Program-made: the position numbers and the translations under genes
The notes under the pieces: model-generated
Told to the model about the DNA's origin: nothing
What the model saw: the letters and a program-made list of their open reading frames with translations, nothing else
Database searches by the model: none
In this document: in pieces, positions 8,271 through 15,466 of the stretch
Numbering within the stretch: the stretch's first letter is position 1
Layout of the letters: each line of letters begins with the position of its first letter
NCBI GenBank assembly: GCA_002363615.1
Contig: DEWK01000015.1
Span: forward strand, 1 to 64,000
Origin: Lachnospira sp. UBA3212
GTDB taxonomy: Bacteria > Bacillota > Clostridia > Lachnospirales > Lachnospiraceae
DNA: 64,000 nt
Reading direction: 5' to 3'

Positions 8271-9545
8271 CTATTTTTTAAAGGTCACCTGAAAGCAGGT
8301 GATTCCATTCTTGCATATAACCTGAATACTTCCCTTATGGTTATTAACGATGGACTTGGCAATGGAAAGGCCCAGTCCATAGTGGTTGCCTCCGGTTCGG
8401 GATTCATCTATGCGGTAGAAACGTTCGAAGATTTTTTCTCGGTCCTCTTCCGGAATTTCCTTTCCGGGATTAGAAACAGAAATGGTAATGGTATTCTTTT
8501 CAGAGGCTAAGACTACCTGAATCTTACCGTTCTTGCTGGCGTGATTAAGAGCGTTATCTAGCAAAATCGAAATAAGCTTTTCTAACTGATCAGGGTAACC
8601 TTTCATATGAATGGTATCCTGAATTTGATATTCTAATTCATATCCCTCTTCATAGGCCTTGGCTTCAAAAGGAAGAATCGAGGCTAAGGCGGTTTGACTT
8701 AGGTCCACTTCCTGCAAAGGGATTTTTGCCTGATCGAGCTTTGCTAAATCTAAAAGTTCCTTCACAATCACAGACATACGATTATTTTCATAGACAATAT
8801 TAGAAAGCCAGCTATTTTCTCCTACTTCTCTTTGCAAGAGTGCCGCATTGGCATCAATGGTGGAAATAGGGGTCTTTAATTCATGACCTGCATTGGAAAT
8901 AAATTGTTGTTGTTTTTCATAACCACTTTTTAAGGGAACAACCACCCAAGAGGCAAGCAGGGCGGAAAGAACAAACATAACCACCACGGAGATTCCGCCA
9001 AAGAACAGCATATAGGTCAAAAGGGTATCGATGGCAGATTCAATCACGGTAACATCCATCATGGTTACCATGGTATAGTCCTCTCCCTTACTAATCAGAT
9101 AAACCATATTCCCAGACTTTCCATACTCCTTTTTTCCCAAAAGTTTTTTGGCAAAGGCTTGAAGCTCTTCGTCGGAAAAGTCAGAATTTTTCTGGTTGGA
9201 GAATTCTTTCACCTCTCCGGATTCATCAAAAATAACGGCCAAAAAAGTAGAAAGCTCATAACGATGAGTCAGGTTATCTTTAAAGTCATCGATGCTCTTC
9301 TTTTTCAAAGGCTTTTTCCCATCACTGGATGCATCCTCTGAAATATCAGGAAGGTCAGGGGATGGACCTGTGCGAGGAAGACCATGGGTGCTGTAGGTAT
9401 CTGCATAGATTTGCATCATTTCCTTATTCTCTTTTTGGATTTTAGTCTCGGTGGAGGTATAGATGATAATTAGGGTAGCCACCCAAATCACCAAAAAAAC
9501 CGACATGATTACCACTCGAACCCTTCGTTTTGTCTTTTTAAACAT
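8271..9545 (-). CDS. Sensor histidine kinase
   Basis: 424 aa. There are two membrane helices, about residues 10-30 and 176-203, enclosing an extracytoplasmic sensor region of about 145 residues with a Pro/Asp/Lys-rich stretch. The HisKA box has the phospho-acceptor H221 (SNAGHELKTPIS). The ATPase domain shows the N-box LLDNALNHAS, FERFYRIDESRTGG, and the G2 motif GLGLS. It lies one base after the response regulator gene on the same strand, so they form one operon. The operon is divergent from the tannase-like lipoprotein gene, with repeat-type operator sequences between them. Signal unknown. Confidence 0.93.
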   Translation of the reverse strand: MFKKTKRRVRVVIMSVFLVIWVATLIIIYTSTETKIQKENKEMMQIYADTYSTHGLPRTGPSPDLPDISEDASSDGKKPLKKKSIDDFKDNLTHRYELSTFLAVIFDESGEVKEFSNQKNSDFSDEELQAFAKKLLGKKEYGKSGNMVYLISKGEDYTMVTMMDVTVIESAIDTLLTYMLFFGGISVVVMFVLSALLASWVVVPLKSGYEKQQQFISNAGHELKTPISTIDANAALLQREVGENSWLSNIVYENNRMSVIVKELLDLAKLDQAKIPLQEVDLSQTALASILPFEAKAYEEGYELEYQIQDTIHMKGYPDQLEKLISILLDNALNHASKNGKIQVVLASEKNTITISVSNPGKEIPEEDREKIFERFYRIDESRTGGNHYGLGLSIAKSIVNNHKGSIQVICKNGITCFQVTFKK

Positions 9546-9546
9546 C

Positions 9547-10221
9547 TTACCCTCTCAATTCGTATCCCATGCCGCGAACCGCCTTGATCTCGGCCTTGGC
9601 TCCAATAAATTTCAATTTCTTTCTGGTAAATGATATGTAGACTTCTACATTATTATACTCGGCTTCGCTATCATATCCCCAGATTTTCAGGGCTAACTGG
9701 TCTCTGCTTACAATCTGTTTCGGATTGGCAATAAAATATTCTAAGATATGAAATTCTTTTTCAGACAAGCGAACCTCCTTGCCACTGCTAGAGCAAATTA
9801 AGGTATTGGTATTTTTAGATAAGGAAATATCAAAGGCCTTTAAACTCCCATCTGCCGAAGGCAAGGATCGTCTGCAAAGGGCTCGAATACGTGCCAAAAG
9901 TTCTTCCACTTGAAATGGTTTGGTCAGGTAATCATCGGCTCCCGAATCCAAACCATAGACTTTATCAGCAACCGCAGATTTTGCAGTAAGCATTAAAACA
10001 GGAGTTTTTATCTGGTGATGACGTCCGGCAGAAACAATTTCAAAACCGGACCTGCCTGGAAGCATAACATCCAGGATTGCTCCATCATAGACGCCACTTA
10101 AAAAAGCTTCCAGCCCTTCTTCTCCGTTATAAAAGGTATCTACGTCATATCCTTCCTGGCGAAGTAGCTCTGTTTCTGCATCTGCCATTCTTTTTTCGTC
10201 TTCCACAAGTAAAAGCTTCAT
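9547..10221 (-). CDS. OmpR-family response regulator
   Basis: 224 aa. The receiver domain has the acidic pocket VEDE at the start, phospho-acceptor D51 (GAILDVMLPG), T in LTAKS and K in TKPF. A winged-helix DNA-binding domain follows (VRLSEKEFHILEYF, then VYISFTRKKL and GMGYELRG). I chose the ATG at 10221, which has GGAGG about 8 bases upstream, over a GTG two codons earlier. It is the partner of the adjacent kinase. The three 11-bp direct repeats upstream are the natural candidate binding site, predicting autoregulation and control of the divergent gene. Confidence 0.94.
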   Translation of the reverse strand: MKLLLVEDEKRMADAETELLRQEGYDVDTFYNGEEGLEAFLSGVYDGAILDVMLPGRSGFEIVSAGRHHQIKTPVLMLTAKSAVADKVYGLDSGADDYLTKPFQVEELLARIRALCRRSLPSADGSLKAFDISLSKNTNTLICSSSGKEVRLSEKEFHILEYFIANPKQIVSRDQLALKIWGYDSEAEYNNVEVYISFTRKKLKFIGAKAEIKAVRGMGYELRG

Positions 10222-10275
10222 AAACACCGCCTCCTTATCTTCATTTTAATCAACTCCAGGGAAATTGTAAAATAA

Positions 10276-10346
10276 GAAGATTGAAGGAAGATTGAAAGAA
10301 GATTGAAAAAATCTTCAATAAAACTTCAATCTTTCTTTGTTATAGT
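10276..10346. promoter_or_regulatory. Phased direct repeats and inverted copies between the two-component system and the lipoprotein gene
   Basis: GAAGATTGAA occurs at 10276, 10287 and 10298, exactly 11 bases apart, which is the spacing OmpR-family dimers prefer. Inverted versions follow (ATCTTCAAT at 10311, CTTCAATCTT at 10324). A TATAGT box at 10341-10346 could be the -10 of the lipoprotein gene, with the inverted copies over the -35 region. Binding by the neighbouring regulator is inferred. Confidence 0.65.
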
Positions 10347-10377
10347 CTTGTCATGATCAAAAAAGGAGGTAGTTGAC

Positions 10378-12711
10378 GTGAGAAGAAAATTTTTGGCAAT
10401 TTTTCTGGCATCTTCGATGATTGTCACTTGTGTTGCAGGATGTTCTTCCTCCAGTAAGAAGAATTCTTCCGGTAAAAAAACAGAGTCTTCAAATACAAGT
10501 GCTGAGAAAACAGAAGATCAGTTAGCAATTGAAAAAGCCTTAAACTTGGCGAATAACGAAGATCAAGAATGGACATATTCATCTGATGCAGATGCATGGG
10601 TGCTTTCCATTGTATGTGCGGTCACAAATCCTGAGATAGAAGATCAACAAGGGCTTTCTGTATGTGTTCCTGGTGCCTATGTAAAGGGAATCGACACCAG
10701 TGGGGATGGAGAAGCCGATGTAAGAGCAGGTGATGCCGGTGACGGAGTAAAAGGTTCCTTGGTAATCGATTATGATGCCAAGGTTACAAGTTCCAATGGG
10801 CAGGTATATACCGCTGCTACCGCACCTGTGGTTGTAAATACCGGTGCAGCAGGTTATTCTTCTTCCACCAATACCCTTGCAGCAACTACCTATGCTTCCG
10901 AGGGATATATTAATATGTCCTGTGGAAATCGAGGAAAGCAGGACAGCATTACCGATGAAGAGGGGAACACCACCTACACAGGTGATGCACCAAGTTGCTT
11001 AGTAGATCAGAAGAACGCTGTTCGTTATGTAAAATACAATATTCTTTTAGGAAATCTCCCGGGTTCGGTGGATTACTTTGTATCCACCGGAGGTTCCGGA
11101 GGTGGAGCACATGCAACCATGATTGCAGCCACCTCAAACAACCCGGACTTCTATGATTATGAAATTGAAGCCGGAGCGGTGGGAGTATACAAGTTATCGG
11201 ACGGATCTTATTCCACCACAGTCACCATTGATGACAAGGATTATGAGATTTCCGACGGAATGTGGGGCTGTATCGCTTATTCAGCAATTACATCCCTTGC
11301 AGAAGCAGATATGACCATGGCATTTGAATACTATATGGACACCACCTATGACTTTGGAACAGACTTCCAGACCCAGATGGCTCAGTATTTATCGGCAGAA
11401 TACATGGAATATATCAACAATCAAAAATTAAGCGTGAAAGAGTCACAAGTTGGCTTTGACTTAAATGAAGATGGAGACATGGAAGATACCATTGACTTAA
11501 CCATCGAATATGATACCGAAAAATATTCTGACACCAATGGATATGGAGGAACTTATCTGACTCTTTATCTTGCAGAATTCCAGTCAAACCTTCAAAACTA
11601 TTTAGACAACTTAGACTATGCAGAAGGTTGGACATGGTTCGATTCAGAAGGACATGCTCTTTCAGATGAAGAAGTAGCTGCCATGACGTTAGAAGATAAG
11701 GCGAATGCCTTCTTAGAGGGTAGATACACCAAATCATCTTCCGGCGGAATGGAAGGCGGCCCAGGAGGTGACATGGGCGGAGCACCGGGTGGAGATACTT
11801 CCGGTGAAGCCCCAAGCGGTGACTTTGCAGGAGGAGGCCCAGGAGGTGACTTCTCAGGGGAAGCTCCAAACGGTGATTTCTCAGGAGGAGGCCCGGGCGG
11901 TGACTTCTCAGGAGATTCCACAGATAAGACTGCAATCGAAAACAGCGATGTAGCTGCAAACTCTACGGGAGATGCCATGGATGTGGGAACTCCGGATGCA
12001 GGTACAACTCAGGCAGCTGGTTCTAAGACGGATTCCTCTAATTATTCTTCATTTGAAGAAATGCTTGAGGCTTATCAGACGGACATTGCCGAACTAGAGG
12101 CAGGAGATCAATATGGTAACAACATCGTAGAACTCTACGATCCTTTGAATTATATTGGAGCTGAGGATACGAATGATTCTACCTGGGTTCGTATCCTTAT
12201 GGGAGCATCCGAAGGCGACATGTCTATGTTTTCTTCCTTAAATCTTCAGATTGCTATGCTGAATGCTGGTGTAGACTGCGAGATTGAATGGCAGTGGGAT
12301 GGTGGACACGTTCCATCTGAAATTCTTGGCGATTCCCTTTCTCTATACTTAGATGAAATGTATGGAGAGTATGTGGAGGGAGCGGTTTTAGTTACAAAGC
12401 CGGAAGCAGAAGCTCAAACTACAAACGGTGATTCTACAGAAGCAAGTGGAACAGACCTTACTTCTTGGGTAGATTATACGGATGGCAGCGTAAGCTTCTG
12501 TCTTGCGGATGCAGTTGCCTATCGAACCAAGGGTGCCAGCAAGGCCATTCCTGGATTTGATGTTATTGACTATGGACAAGAAGATTATGTTTTTGGCGAT
12601 AGTGACCAGGATGCAAGACACTGGGATAAATATGTATTAAAGGTTCTTGAGGAAAATCAAGAAAGCCTGTCCCAGGTATTTAGTGGAGCAAGTGATAGCT
12701 CCGATCAATAA
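10378..12711 (+). CDS. Lipoprotein resembling subtype B tannase (alpha/beta hydrolase), with Gly-rich insert
   Basis: 777 aa from a GTG preceded by AAAGGAGG. It has a lipoprotein signal with C22 in the lipobox VAGC, then a Ser/Lys linker. The nucleophile elbow is GGSGGG (S240), and candidate acid and base residues are D614 and H644 (WDGGHVP), consistent with esterases cleaving galloyl esters. The start of the fold and the C-terminal DARHWDKYVLKVLEE region match my memory of Firmicute tannase-like lipoproteins. Between catalytic halves lies a repetitive Gly/Pro/Asp/Ser stretch, about residues 455-515, with a GGPGGDFSGEAP-type unit. It is divergent from a two-component system that probably controls it. 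The hydrolase call is good, tannase specificity moderate. Confidence 0.72.
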   Translation: MRRKFLAIFLASSMIVTCVAGCSSSSKKNSSGKKTESSNTSAEKTEDQLAIEKALNLANNEDQEWTYSSDADAWVLSIVCAVTNPEIEDQQGLSVCVPGAYVKGIDTSGDGEADVRAGDAGDGVKGSLVIDYDAKVTSSNGQVYTAATAPVVVNTGAAGYSSSTNTLAATTYASEGYINMSCGNRGKQDSITDEEGNTTYTGDAPSCLVDQKNAVRYVKYNILLGNLPGSVDYFVSTGGSGGGAHATMIAATSNNPDFYDYEIEAGAVGVYKLSDGSYSTTVTIDDKDYEISDGMWGCIAYSAITSLAEADMTMAFEYYMDTTYDFGTDFQTQMAQYLSAEYMEYINNQKLSVKESQVGFDLNEDGDMEDTIDLTIEYDTEKYSDTNGYGGTYLTLYLAEFQSNLQNYLDNLDYAEGWTWFDSEGHALSDEEVAAMTLEDKANAFLEGRYTKSSSGGMEGGPGGDMGGAPGGDTSGEAPSGDFAGGGPGGDFSGEAPNGDFSGGGPGGDFSGDSTDKTAIENSDVAANSTGDAMDVGTPDAGTTQAAGSKTDSSNYSSFEEMLEAYQTDIAELEAGDQYGNNIVELYDPLNYIGAEDTNDSTWVRILMGASEGDMSMFSSLNLQIAMLNAGVDCEIEWQWDGGHVPSEILGDSLSLYLDEMYGEYVEGAVLVTKPEAEAQTTNGDSTEASGTDLTSWVDYTDGSVSFCLADAVAYRTKGASKAIPGFDVIDYGQEDYVFGDSDQDARHWDKYVLKVLEENQESLSQVFSGASDSSDQ

Positions 12712-12721
12712 TTTGCTTATT

Positions 12722-12925
12722 AGACTTGCACACGAGTCTTTTAAGACATGGATTCCCATCAGCGCAAGCTGATCTCTCCAACATGAATCCATGGATATCC
12801 CGGCGGAGTATATTCCCAGTTACACTCCGCCCGGCTCGTCCAAAATGGACCCCTTTTACTGGGAAACAAATGATAACCCAACCCAAAGCGATAGCTCATT
12901 CGGTAAAACCGAATGGGTTATTTGC
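12722..12925 (+). ncRNA. Candidate structured RNA in a hairpin-rich intergenic stretch
   Basis: This gene-free stretch (12712-13019) is richer in GC and in pairing than its surroundings. Seen directly: AGACT/AGTCT (12722-12739); a 9-bp stem CATGGATTC/GAATCCATG (12747-12755, 12785-12793) enclosing ATCAGC-GCAA-GCTGAT with a GNRA loop (12758-12773); GGCGGAGT/ACTCCGCC (12802-12809, 12824-12831). The loop of that last stem contains TTCCCAGT, which can pair with ACTGGGAA at 12858-12865 to make a pseudoknot. A terminator hairpin closes the stretch. It could be a riboswitch or leader for the next operon, a 3' UTR element of the lipoprotein gene, or a stand-alone RNA. I do not recognise the class. Confidence 0.4.
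12897..12925 (+). terminator. Intrinsic terminator before the second two-component operon
   Basis: CATTCGGT (12897-12904) and ACCGAATG (12908-12915) form a perfect 8-bp stem with a 3-base loop, followed by GGTTATTTGCTTTT. An alternative pairing ATAACCCA (12873-12880) with TGGGTTAT (12914-12921) would compete with it, as in attenuators. Confidence 0.6.
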
Positions 12926-13019
12926 TTTTCAGGGGGGCTGCTAGCAATTAAGGTTGTAAAAAGAAAAAAAATCGAGTATAGTGAAAAAAGTTTTGAATAC
13001 TTTTTATGGGAGAATTGAG

Positions 13020-13685
13020 ATGAATCTATTATTGGTAGAGGACGATTTGGGAATTATAACTTCATTGACGGAATACCTAAAAATCGAGGGGTTTGAGGTG
13101 GACCACACCCCAGGTCAGCGGGAGACGCTAGAGAAATTAAAGGGAAGTCAGTACGACCTGATCCTACTTGATATTTCCTTGGAAAATGGGAATGGCTTTG
13201 AGATTTGCAAGTACGTAAAGAAAAACTATGACATGCCAGTAATCTTTTTGACGGCCTCAGGGGACGAGGGAAGTGTGGTTACCGGTCTTGATATAGGGGC
13301 GGATGACTATGTGGCAAAACCATTTCGGCCAAGAGAGCTGATGTCTCGCATTAAGAATGCCATGAGAAAATACGAGTCCTCAGGAAATCAGGTAAGATTG
13401 GGCAATGTGTTTGTGGATACGGATCGTGGCCTTGTTAGTAAAAATGGTCTGGAGATCAGTCTGTCTGCCTTGGAGTACAAGCTTCTTCAGATCTTTATTG
13501 TCAATCGGGGACGACTCTTATCTAGAAACAAACTCTTAGAGGACATCTGGGATATTGCCGGAGATTATGTAAATGACAATACTCTGACGGTGTATATCAA
13601 ACGGTTACGAGAAAAAATCGAAGATGATCCGGGACATCCAAAGATCATAAAAACCGTTCGAGGACTGGGATATCGGGTGGACTAG
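13020..13685 (+). CDS. OmpR-family response regulator of a peptide-stress module
   Basis: 221 aa from the ATG at 13020, which has GGGAG 7 bases upstream; an in-frame ATG 13 codons earlier lacks a ribosome site. The receiver has VEDD near the start, phospho-acceptor D51 (LILLDISLENG), T in LTASG and K in AKPF. A winged-helix DNA-binding domain follows (LSALEYKLLQIFI, LTVYIKRLREKI, VRGLGYRVD). It lies 1 base before a short histidine kinase gene and upstream of an ABC ATPase and FtsX permease, the usual order of BceRS/VanRS-like antimicrobial-peptide response loci. Its likely target is the TGTCAC repeat pair before the ABC genes. Confidence 0.94.
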   Translation: MNLLLVEDDLGIITSLTEYLKIEGFEVDHTPGQRETLEKLKGSQYDLILLDISLENGNGFEICKYVKKNYDMPVIFLTASGDEGSVVTGLDIGADDYVAKPFRPRELMSRIKNAMRKYESSGNQVRLGNVFVDTDRGLVSKNGLEISLSALEYKLLQIFIVNRGRLLSRNKLLEDIWDIAGDYVNDNTLTVYIKRLREKIEDDPGHPKIIKTVRGLGYRVD

Positions 13686-13686
13686 T

Positions 13687-14694
13687 ATGGGAATATTTAA
13701 AAATTCAGAGATTCGAAAACAGGCATGGATCTACTTTGGAATCATAGCCTTCTTTTCCATGGTTACGGGAATTTGGAAGGGAAAAGGGGCTGGAATACTG
13801 GTAGCTCTTTGCGGAGCCTGCTTATGTTTGGTGTGGAGATATTTTATGAAACTACACTATCAGGAAATAGCAGTCCTAAGTGAGCAAATCGATCAGATAC
13901 TCCATGGAAGCGAGGCCTTGAGTATTAGCATTTGCCAGGAGGGAGAATTGTCGATCTTGCAAAGTGAGATTCAAAAAATGATGGTTCGCCTGATGGAGCA
14001 GGCGGATTCCTTAGAAAAGGACAAGGTCAAGATGGCAGATGCCATTGCAGATATTTCGCATCAGCTTCGGACCCCTTTAACCGCCATGAATCTAAATATC
14101 AGTTTATTAAGTCGGGAAGACTTAAGTGAAGAAAGAAGGATCAAACTGATTCGAGACATAAAAAATTCCTTGGCAAGAATTGATTGGCTAATCGAGGCAC
14201 TTTTAAAAGTGTCAAAAATTGATGCGGGAACGGTGCAATTCAGGAAGGACACACTCTTAGTAAGGGATTTGGTAGAAAAATCCGTGGAGCCTTTCCTGGT
14301 TCGCATGGAGCTTAGGGAGATCGACTTTGAAACAGAGATTGACAAAGAGACCGTTCAGGGAGATATGGCTTGGAATGTAGAAGCCCTTGGAAACCTGGTG
14401 AAAAACTGCATGGAGCATACCCCAAGCGGGGGAAAAATTCAGATTCAGGCAAGAGAGACTCTTGTATTTACAGAGATAGTGGTAAGGGATACGGGAGAAG
14501 GCTTTGTGAAGGAAGACATTCCCTATCTCTTCGAACGATTCTATAAGGGGAAAAATGCCTCTCCCGGGAGCGTGGGAATTGGCTTGGCCCTTGCAAGAAG
14601 CGTAATTGCAGCACAAAACGGAACCATTATCGCGGAAAATGCCCCGGAGGGTGGCGCCCGCTTTGTGATTCGTTTTTATAAGGGCATTCTATAA
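13687..14694 (+). CDS. Sensor histidine kinase with minimal sensor region
   Basis: 335 aa. Two closely spaced N-terminal helices (about 12-28 and 34-53) leave almost no extracytoplasmic loop, as in intramembrane-sensing kinases that work with ABC transporters. The HisKA box carries H125 (DISHQLRTPL). The ATPase domain has an N-box (LGNLVKNCMEHTP), a DTGEGF motif, FERFYKGK and GIGLALARS. It is coupled to the preceding regulator gene and followed by ABC transporter genes. Sensing of a cell-envelope-active compound through the transporter is the family precedent; the real signal is unknown. Confidence 0.92.
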   Translation: MGIFKNSEIRKQAWIYFGIIAFFSMVTGIWKGKGAGILVALCGACLCLVWRYFMKLHYQEIAVLSEQIDQILHGSEALSISICQEGELSILQSEIQKMMVRLMEQADSLEKDKVKMADAIADISHQLRTPLTAMNLNISLLSREDLSEERRIKLIRDIKNSLARIDWLIEALLKVSKIDAGTVQFRKDTLLVRDLVEKSVEPFLVRMELREIDFETEIDKETVQGDMAWNVEALGNLVKNCMEHTPSGGKIQIQARETLVFTEIVVRDTGEGFVKEDIPYLFERFYKGKNASPGSVGIGLALARSVIAAQNGTIIAENAPEGGARFVIRFYKGIL

Positions 14695-14713
14695 AGAAAG
14701 TAGGGATTCTTAC

Positions 14714-14746
14714 TGTCACGGGAGTGTCACTTTTCTTTGCTATGAT
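14714..14746 (+). promoter_or_regulatory. TGTCAC direct repeats and -10 box before the ABC genes
   Basis: TGTCAC occurs at 14714-14719 and 14725-14730, 11 bases apart, followed by TATGAT at 14741-14746. The second repeat sits over the -35 position, an arrangement expected for activation by an OmpR-type regulator. The regulator is probably the one encoded at 13020. Confidence 0.6.
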
Positions 14747-14770
14747 AGGTTCTAAGAAAAGGAGCAGAAG

Positions 14771-15457
14771 ATGGAAATCTTAAGGGTAGAGCATTTGAAA
14801 AAAGTCTATGGTTTCGGATATGGAAAAGTAGTGGCTTTAGATGATGTATCATTTTCAGTGGAAAAAGGAGAATTTCTTGCAATCATTGGGCCTTCCGGTT
14901 CCGGAAAATCCACCCTGCTACATATGTTGGGAGGCGTGGATCGGCCAAGTTCCGGAAAGGTCTGGGTGAATGGTCAAGACATCTATGCCCAAAAGGAAGA
15001 ACAGTTGGCAATCTTTCGTCGCCGTCAGGTAGGCTTGATTTATCAGTTTTATAATCTGATTCCGGTCCTTAGCGTGACAGAAAACATGACCCTGCCGGTT
15101 TTAATGGACGGAAGACGGGTGAATGAAAAAAGACTAGAAGAACTTTTAAAGGTGCTTGGCATCGAGGACCGACGTTACAGTTTGCCAAACCAGCTATCGG
15201 GAGGCCAGCAGCAGCGAGTATCCATTGGACGTGCCCTTATGAATGCACCGGCGGTCGTCTTGGCAGACGAACCTACCGGAAATCTGGATTCTAAGAATGG
15301 GCAGGAAATCCTAAACCTCCTTCGGGTGTCCAATGAAAAATATGGACAGACCCTGGTGATGATCACCCATGATGAGTCCATTGCCCTTCAAGCAGACCGG
15401 GTGATTTCCATAGAAGATGGAAGAATCCTTCGGGATGAACGGATTCGAAAGCGATAG
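14771..15457 (+). CDS. ABC transporter ATP-binding protein (LolD/MacB/BceA type)
   Basis: 228 aa with AAGGAG upstream. Walker A is GPSGSGKST, the Q-loop follows in YQFYNL, the signature is LSGGQQQR, Walker B VVLADEPTGNLD, and the H-loop MITHDE. This is the ATPase type that pairs with FtsX-like permeases. The permease gene follows after 9 bases. By analogy with two-component/ABC resistance modules it drives removal or sensing of a peptide antibiotic or lipid intermediate at the membrane. Confidence 0.93.
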   Translation: MEILRVEHLKKVYGFGYGKVVALDDVSFSVEKGEFLAIIGPSGSGKSTLLHMLGGVDRPSSGKVWVNGQDIYAQKEEQLAIFRRRQVGLIYQFYNLIPVLSVTENMTLPVLMDGRRVNEKRLEELLKVLGIEDRRYSLPNQLSGGQQQRVSIGRALMNAPAVVLADEPTGNLDSKNGQEILNLLRVSNEKYGQTLVMITHDESIALQADRVISIEDGRILRDERIRKR

Positions 15458-15466
15458 GAGAAAGCC

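Noticed and set aside
11750..11915. Repeated units that might look like a CRISPR or tandem DNA repeat
   Set aside because: The repetition is at the protein level (GGPGGDFSG-like units) inside an open coding frame; no spacers of constant length.
11414..11978. Long reverse-strand open frames, one Pro/Ser-rich and one Leu/Arg/His-rich, within the tannase-like gene
   Set aside because: They are mirror images of the Gly/Pro/Asp/Ser repeats on the coding strand, lack ribosome sites and have biased composition caused by the repeats.
12791..13018. 75-codon frame in the intergenic region before the second regulator
   Set aside because: It runs through the hairpins and the terminator, has no ribosome site and no recognisable protein features.
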